DNA of 64,000 nucleotides from Hyphodiscus hymeniophilus (taxonomy: Eukaryota > Ascomycota > Leotiomycetes > Helotiales > Hyphodiscaceae): contig VNKQ01000011.1 in assembly GCA_016508695.1 (NCBI GenBank), forward strand, positions 930,001 through 994,000, read 5' to 3'. Within the stretch, counting starts at the first letter, position 1. Each line of letters opens with the position of its first letter. The position numbers and the translations under genes are program-made. The notes beneath the pieces were generated by a model. It did no database searches, was not told the origin of the DNA, and saw nothing but the letters and a program-made list of their open reading frames with translations. Shown here one piece after another: positions 57,169-64,000 of the stretch.

Positions 57169-57876
57169 GGACGGGCTATAATAACTTGCCTCCTAGCTAA
57201 AACAACTTAGTTAACCTTACTTATAAGTATATATTTAGAAAGCTTTTCCCTTTATACTAATTTATATATATATAAGAGTATATAATATATATTATTATAC
57301 TAACTTATTATAATCTAGATTTAACTTATACTCTTTATCTTATATATAACCCTTAAAAAGTTTTATTATTATAACTTTAACTTTTTATATTACTTACTTT
57401 TATAATATATCTCTTATAATTATTATTATATCTTTAAGGTAATTGTTTTTATATATAGAAAAAATCCCCTTTATATAACTTTTCTCTCTTTATATACTTA
57501 GTTTATATTAATTAATATATTCTTTTATTATTTGTACTATTATTAGAATAATAAAACTTACTTTATTTAAGCTTAAATAAACTATAAAAACTTACTCGAT
57601 TAGTAACTTGGGTCGCTTAAGGATTATAAGGGCTAAAGAGAGGAGAAGTTTAAAGACTAAGAGTAATTATTATATACTTAATTCTATAATATATAATACT
57701 TCTCTTAATATATTATAAGGTTTACTTTTCTCTTAAATAATAAAGATATATTAATATTTAATAAAGTATATAGTTTAGCTTTACTTATATATATAAATTA
57801 CTATAGCTAAGTAAGAGTATTAAATATACCCCTAAAAAGTTATTTTAGCTAGGAGGCAAGTTATTATAGCCCGTCC
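57169..57876. mobile_element. 708-bp element of the same family as the 2.5-kb transposon
   Basis: The ends are inverted repeats: left RGGACGGGCTATAATAACTT at 57168/57169 and right the complement ending GCCCGTCCC at about 57876. It is flanked by AAAAAGTA and AAAAGGTA, an 8-bp duplication with one A/G difference. The first 4 bases and the GCTAT block match the ends of the 2.5-kb element. The interior (about 57220-57735) aligns by eye with 54030-54560, so it looks like an internally deleted derivative. Confidence 0.65.
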
Positions 57877-58225
57877 CAAAAGGTATTTAAAATAAAATAT
57901 TTTAGAACTAAAAAATAAAGATTTAAGTAATAAGTCTTATTATATAAGTAATAAGTAAGACTATTATTTAAATAAATAATAAGAATAAAAAAAGGTATAA
58001 GTAATAAATATAAAAACTAGTAATAGTGATTATATAAATCAGTAAAAAATATAATTAAACTATTTTTATCTTTTTTCTTTTTGTTTTTTTTATTTTCTTT
58101 TTCTTTATTATTATTATTATTATAATTATTAGTAAAAAGAGAAAGAGATTAAAAGGAATTATTAGATTTAGTAAGAATAAGATTAATAAGTATCTCTTCT
58201 TTAAAGTCTTTATTAAAGTTATTAT

Positions 58226-61200
58226 AAAATTAAGGCTTAACTAATCTTATAGTTATAGAATATCTAATTATACTTATTAAATATTTAGTTATATCTTATA
58301 ATTACTTAAGCTCTATTTAAGTACTTATTTTACTAAGCTTTATAAGAGTAATTTAATACTTAAAAATAGACTTACTTTTTCTTTTTCTTTTTTTAAATTA
58401 AATAATACTTAATATATACTTACTCGAGTAATCTTTTTTTATAAACCCTTTCTTCTTAAAGATTAGACTAATTATTTATATAATAATTATAAGCTTAGTT
58501 TATATAATACTTAGAGATTATTTATTTTAAAAAGTATATTATAATATACTATTATATAAGTAGATTTAAGTATATAGCTTTGCTTACTAAAATAAATAAG
58601 CTAACTCTTATTAATTCTTTTAAAAAAATAACTCTTATATTAAGGTTTTCTTCGATTAAAATAATAATTAATTATTTAATTTATTTTATATATAATTACT
58701 TAAAAGCCTTTAAGTAAAGTATTAACTATTTTATAATATATTTACTTTATATAATATAGCGATTTTAGTTAATATTTAATTAAAGATTTAATTAAAGTAA
58801 CTAAAATAATACTCTTTCTTTTATTATAATATAAGATTACTTAATATTTTAAAATATATAAATCTAATAGTTCTAAGTACTTTAATATACTTTATACTCC
58901 CTTTAAAGGCAATAAGATTAAAGTAAATAATTAAAGAGTTAAATATAGTCTAGTAACTTAAGTAAATTAAGTTTAATTTTATAAAAATAATAAAAGCGAA
59001 ATAAGATTATATTAAAAACGTAAATTAAACGTATAATAAGACTCTAGTAACCTTTAAAGGAATACTTTTTACTTTAAAAAAAGTAAATCTTAAATTAAAA
59101 CTAATTATTCTTTTTAAACTAATTATTATTATTATAATATATAATAATATTTAGGGTCGATACTAAGCTTACTTTAAGTTAGTTATATAAGAGTATAAAG
59201 AATAAAAAAAACGATTATAAGATTTTTTAATAATCTCTAACTAAGTAAATTTATTTATTAATAAGGAAATACTACGAGTAATTAAAACTAAATTAATACT
59301 TAATAATAATATAAGCTTATAATTACTTTTAATTAAACTTAAGAATTATATAGCTTTAATAAAAGAAACCTTTATAGCTATAACTTAATAAACTTACTAA
59401 GAAGTCTTAAAAAAAGGTTAAAAAAGCTTAACTAATTACTTTAAGTAGTTTTTAAAGTAAGAGAATATATTAATTATTACTTATATATATAAACTTTTAA
59501 ATATTAAGTTAGGCTACCTTTTAGTTACTAATTTCTTAAAAGTAATTAAAAAAATACTTTTAAAGTTTATTTATAATTAAATAAGTAAAGTAATTATAGC
59601 TTAAGAAATAAGAAAAGTAATTATTAATATTAATATCTTAAGACGACTTTTCTTAGCTTACTTATATAAGTAATTACTAAATATAAAATTAATAAAATCT
59701 CGTTTAATAATAATTATTTTTAAAAGTTCTTTAAAATAAGATTAATTACTAAGTCCCTTTAATTATAATTATTTATATCTCTCGAGAAGTAAAAAGTATT
59801 TTTAGAAATTAAAGTCTTATAAATGCCTAAAAGTAATAATTATTAAGACAAATAATTATAAGTTTAAAACTAAGCTTAATAATCCCAAAAAAGATAAAAT
59901 TAAAAATCGAGTAAAAAGTAAGTATTAAAAATAACTAATTAAAAAGAAAAAGTAAGAGTAATACTTTAATAAGATACTAAACTTAAAGAAATAATAAAAT
60001 AAATACTTAAATAAAGTTAATTATATAATTATTAATTTAGACTTACTTAAAAAAGCGGGTTATAAGATTTATTTAATATTTAATTCTCTAAAGAAATACT
60101 TACTTTCTAATAATATACTTTTTAATAATTATAAATTAATATACTTAGTTAATATAAAAGACTTACTTAAGTATAATTCTTTTATTATTTTAATTAGTAA
60201 TAATATAATTAAAGTTAATTCGAGTATTTTACTAATTATTAAAAGAAGTATTTAAATAATTAAAAATCTCTTTAATAGGCTAAAAGGACTTTATATATTT
60301 AATCTTACTCTTTTGGATATAGTTATAATTAATAGTTTTTATATAAATATTATTTTAAAAGCTTAAATACTTAAGGTAAGGGTTTAGTTTTATAGACTTA
60401 ATTATTTATTAAAATATAAGAATATTAATTTTAACGTTATTATACTTAGTATAAAACGTAAATTTAACTTAGTTTTCCTTAAATATAAGTTACTTATCTC
60501 TTACTTAGGTTTTCTCTTTATAATTCTAATATATATAAAACTAGTAATAATATATTTAATAATTAAATAATAATTAAAAAAGTCGTTTAAACGATTAAGA
60601 AACTACTTAAAACCCTAGAGCGATTTAGTTAAGCTTTAGTATTAATAAGTAAAATACCCTAGACTAAAAGTCTTTAAGTTACTTATAAAAGTAATTAGAA
60701 ATATAATTATTAAGGAAATACTAATTATATATTATAAAGCTTATACTCTTATATTAGCTAAAAAGTAAATCTCTTACTAAGTATTATATTTTAAATTACT
60801 AAGACTATTTTAGAGAATTATTTAAGATTTCTTTAATTTCTTTAGAATATATAATAATATTAGCTAGATTTTATTAATTAAAGACGAGTTTAATAAAAAG
60901 TATTAAGGATTTATACTTATAAAAAAACGTAGGATTATAATTATAAACTCGATCTCTTATTTTAATATATAAGTAAAACGCTAATTTAAACTATTAATTT
61001 ATAAGATTAAGAGTAATTAAGACACTTTAGTAATCTCTCTTTTTAGTATAATAGATTTTAAATAATAAGCTAATATAAAAGAAATTAATATAAAATTAGT
61101 ATTAACTTATATTTATAAGCTTACTAGTATAATTAAGAAAGCTAAGAGAAATATAATTAAGAAATTAATTAAAATAAGACTTATTATTAATCTCCCGGAA

Positions 61201-61347
61201 AACCTTTAACTAGAAATATATAAAGTAATAATTTACTTATATATTATTCTTCTTTTTAAAGCTTATAAGTAATACTTACTAAATAAAGTCTTATACTTAT
61301 AATTTTAGAATTACTTTAAGTAATATAATTAAGTACTTATATATCAC
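58226..61347 (+). mobile_element. RIP-destroyed Ty1/copia segment, copy 1
   Basis: It is identical in layout to the following segment at an offset of 3122 bp. In one plus-strand frame, ignoring stops, integrase features are recognisable: a GAG-pre-integrase-like VWFY..LNYL.YKS near 60385-60440, LLIKDEFNKK near 60880-60905, and further on INLPENL.LEIYKVIIYLY near 61190-61250, which corresponds to the LPE(N/D)LWPE...A.YL block of copia integrases. Upstream is the presumed Gag/protease part. It stops before any reverse transcriptase. No LTR was found. Stops are consistent with CAA/CAG/CGA to TAA/TAG/TGA changes. Confidence 0.7.
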
Positions 61348-64000
61348 AAAATTAAGGCTTAACTAATCTTATAGTTATAGAATATCTAATTATACTTATT
61401 AAATATTTGGTTACATTATATAATTACCTAAGCTTTATTTAAGCACTTATTTTACTAAGCTTTACGAGAGTAATTTAATACTTAAAAGAAGACTTACTTT
61501 TTCTTTTTCTTTTTTTAAACTAGATAATACTTAATATATACTTATTTGAGTAATCTTTTTTTATAAACCTTTTTTTCTTAAAGATTAGACTAATTATTTA
61601 TATAATAGTTATAAGTCTAGTTTATATAATACTTAAGTATTGTTTATTTTAAAAAGTATATTATAATATACTATTATATAAGTAGATTTAAGCATATAGC
61701 TTTGCTTACTAGAATAAACAAGCTAACTCTTACTAACTCTTTAAGAAAAATAACCCTTATATTAAAGTTTTCTCTAATTAAAATAATAACTAATTATTTA
61801 ATTTATTTTATATATAATTACTTAAAAGCCTTTAAGTAAAGTATTAATTATTTTATAATATATTTACTTTATATAATATAGCGATTTTAGTCGATATCTA
61901 ATTAAAGACCTAATTAAAATAACTAAAATAATACTCTTTTTTTTATTATAATATAAGATTACTTAGTATTTTAAAATATATAAATCTAATAGTTCCGAGT
62001 ATTCTAATATACTTTACTTTCTCTTTAAAGGTAATAAAATTAAAACAAATAATTAAAGAGCTAAATATAGTCTATTAGCTTAAGTAAATTAAGTTCGATC
62101 TTATAAAAGTAATAAAAGCAAAATAAAATTATATTAAAATCGCAAATTAAACGCGTAATAAGACTTTAGTAACCTTTAAAAGAATGCTTTTTACTTTAAA
62201 AAAAGTAAATCCTAGACTAGAACTAGTTATTCTTTTTAAACTAACTATTACTATTATAATATATAATAATATTCGGGGTCGATATTAAGTTTACTCCGAG
62301 TTAGTTATATAAGAGTATAAAGAATAAGATAAACGATTATAAGATTTTCTAATAATCTTTAACTAAGTAAATTTATTTGTTAATAAGAAAATATTACGAG
62401 TAATTAAAACTAAATTAATACTTAGTAATAATATAAGCTTATAATTACTTTTAATCGAACTTAAGAATTATATAGCTCTAGTAAAAAGAACCTTTATAAT
62501 TATAGCTTAATAAACCTACTAAGAAGTTTTAAAAAAAGGTTAAAAAAGCTCGACTAATTACTTTAAGTAGTTTTTAAAGTAAAAGAATATATTAATTATT
62601 ACTTATATATATAAACTTTTAAATATCGAGCTAGGCTACTTTTTAGTTACTAATTTCTTAAAAGCAATTAAAAGAATACTCTTAGAGTTTACTTATAATT
62701 AAATAAGTAAAGTAATTATAACTTAAAAAATAAAAAAGGCAATTATTAATATTAATATCTTAAAATAACTTTTCTTAGCTTACTTATATAAGTAATTACT
62801 AAATATAAAATTAGTAAAATCTCGTTTAATAGTAATTACTCTTAAAAGTTTTTTAAGATAAGATTAATTATTAAGTCCCTTTAAATATAATTGTTTATAT
62901 CTCCCGAGAGGTAGAAAGTATTTTTAGAAACTAAAGTCTTATAAACGCTTAAAAGTAGTAATTACTAGAATAACTAATTATAAGTTTAAAACTAAGCTTA
63001 GTAATCCCGAAAAAGATAAAATTAAAGATTAAGTAAAAAGTAGCTATTAGAAATAACTAATCGAAAAGAAAAAGTAAAAGTAATTCTTTAATAAGATACT
63101 AAACTTAAAGAAATAATAAAGTAAATACTTAAATAAAGTTAACTATATAATTATTAATTTAAACTTACTTAAAAAAGCGGGTTATAAGATTTATTCGACT
63201 TTTAATTCTTTAAAAAAACACTTACTTTCTAATAATATACTCTTTAATAATTATAAATTAATATACTTAATTAATATAAAAGACTTACTTAAGCTTAATT
63301 CTTTTGTTTTTTCGATTAGTAATAATATAATTAAAGTTAATTCGAGTATTCTCCTAATTATTAAAAGAGGTACTCGAGTAATTAAAAATCTCTTTAATAA
63401 GCTAAAAAGACTTTATATATTTAATTTTACTTTTTCGGATATAATTATAATTAATAGTTTTTATATAAATATTATTTTAAAAGCTTAGATACTTAAGGTA
63501 AGGGTTTGGTTTTATAGTCTTAATTATTTATTAAGATATAAGAGTATTAATTTTAACGTTATTATACTTAGTATAAAACGTAAATTTAACTTAATTTTCC
63601 TTAAATATAAGCTACTTACCTCTTGCCTAGGTTTTCTCCTTATAATTCTAATACGTATAAAACTAGTAATAATATACTTAATAATTAAACGACAATTAAA
63701 GAAATCGTTTAAATAATTAAAAGATTATTTAAAACCCTAAAGCGATTTAGCTAAGCTTTAGTATTAATAAGTAAGATACTCTAAACTAAAAGTCCTCGAG
63801 TTACTTATAAAAATAGCTAAGAATATAATTATTAAGAGAATACTAATTATATATTATAAAGCTTACGCTCTTATATTAGCTAAAAAGCAAATCTCCCGCT
63901 AAATATTATACTTTAAATTACTAAGACTATTTTAGAGAATTATTTAGGATCTCTTTAATTTCCTTAAAGTATATAATAGTATTAGTTAGATTCTACTAAT
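61348..64000 (+). mobile_element. RIP-destroyed Ty1/copia segment, copy 2 (runs off the window)
   Basis: It starts with the same AAATTAAGGCTTAACTAATC as copy 1 and follows it base for base with scattered C/T and G/A differences in both directions, so the two were mutated partly independently. It reaches the window end at the position matching 60878 of copy 1. The pre-integrase-like motif is near 63506-63560. Whether it continues into a reverse transcriptase is not visible. Confidence 0.7.

Larger units (their letters stand above)
52319..64000. other. AT-rich, RIP-type transposon block
   Basis: After about 52460 the base composition changes abruptly: long runs of A/T/TA with few C or G, no frame longer than ~60 codons, and stop codons everywhere. 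The pattern fits repeat-induced point mutation of transposon DNA in Pezizomycotina, making an AT isochore. Recognisable contents are listed separately. 52319-52460 is still ordinary 3' flank of the dehydrogenase gene. The block continues beyond the right edge. Confidence 0.9.

Noticed and set aside
52319..64000. CRISPR-like arrays or satellite DNA in the AT-rich block
   Set aside because: The repeats are long transposon copies with terminal inverted repeats or integrase-like reading, not regularly spaced short repeats.

Overview
The window is nuclear DNA of a filamentous ascomycete (Pezizomycotina). A Leotiomycetes-type genome is my guess, not something the sequence proves. The evidence is short GT-AG introns (mostly 44-170 bp) with CTRAY-like branch points, tightly packed housekeeping genes on both strands, fungal-specific families (Nce101, LtrA-domain protein, Hook, Pcf11, Vps1), and a sharp switch at about 52.4 kb into very AT-rich DNA with the C-to-T/G-to-A decay expected of repeat-induced point mutation (RIP). 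All gene models were assembled by hand from reading frames, splice signals and phase consistency. Exon ends may be off by a base or so.

Layout of the gene-rich part (1-52.3 kb): 3' end of a membrane protein (2-379); WW-domain protein (598-2104, -); omega-like glutathione S-transferase (2640-3658, +); seven-exon LtrA-type membrane protein (3904-6538, -); dynamin Vps1 (7226-9782, -); secreted PEBP-like protein (11176-11928, +); a gene-poor gap with a decayed NmrA-like pseudogene (about 12757-13400, -); NatC subunit Mak10/Naa35 (15186-17806, -); Qcr2 (19098-20656, -) divergent from RNA polymerase III subunit Rpc82 (20924-23157, +); mitochondrial GTP/GDP carrier Ggc1 (23689-24995, +); small Nce101 gene (25320-25575, +); a 1143-residue protein of unknown function (25970-29401, +); Atg8 (29951-30606, -) divergent from coproporphyrinogen oxidase (31283-32556, +); SWIM zinc-finger protein (33561-34523, +); proteasome subunit Rpn8 (34914-36095, -) divergent from adenylate kinase (36654-37638, +); Hook (40721-43783, -); secreted I9-type inhibitor (44528-45003, -) divergent from Pcf11 (45761-48345, +); an orphan GPI-signal-like fragment (48896-49204, +); and a Gfo/Idh/MocA dehydrogenase with a one-base frameshift (51090-52318, +).

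From about 52.4 kb to the end there is no intact gene. This block holds a stack of inverted-repeat DNA transposons: a 760-bp TA-flanked element (52894-53653); a roughly 335-bp element split by a nested 2.5-kb element, each with its own 8-bp target duplication (53919-56756, with the inner element at 53957-56451); and a 708-bp relative (57169-57876). These are followed by two head-to-tail, RIP-destroyed Ty1/copia segments with a 3122-bp period (58226-61347 and 61348-64000+), in which an integrase-like reading is still recognisable.

The genes are mostly unlinked housekeeping functions (vesicle fission, dynein/endosome transport, autophagy, proteasome, respiration, haem, nucleotide balance, transcription and mRNA 3' ends), with no biosynthetic cluster or operon. 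The most unusual material is the nested transposon block and the two young-looking gene lesions (the NmrA-like pseudogene and the frameshifted dehydrogenase, the latter directly beside the AT-rich block).
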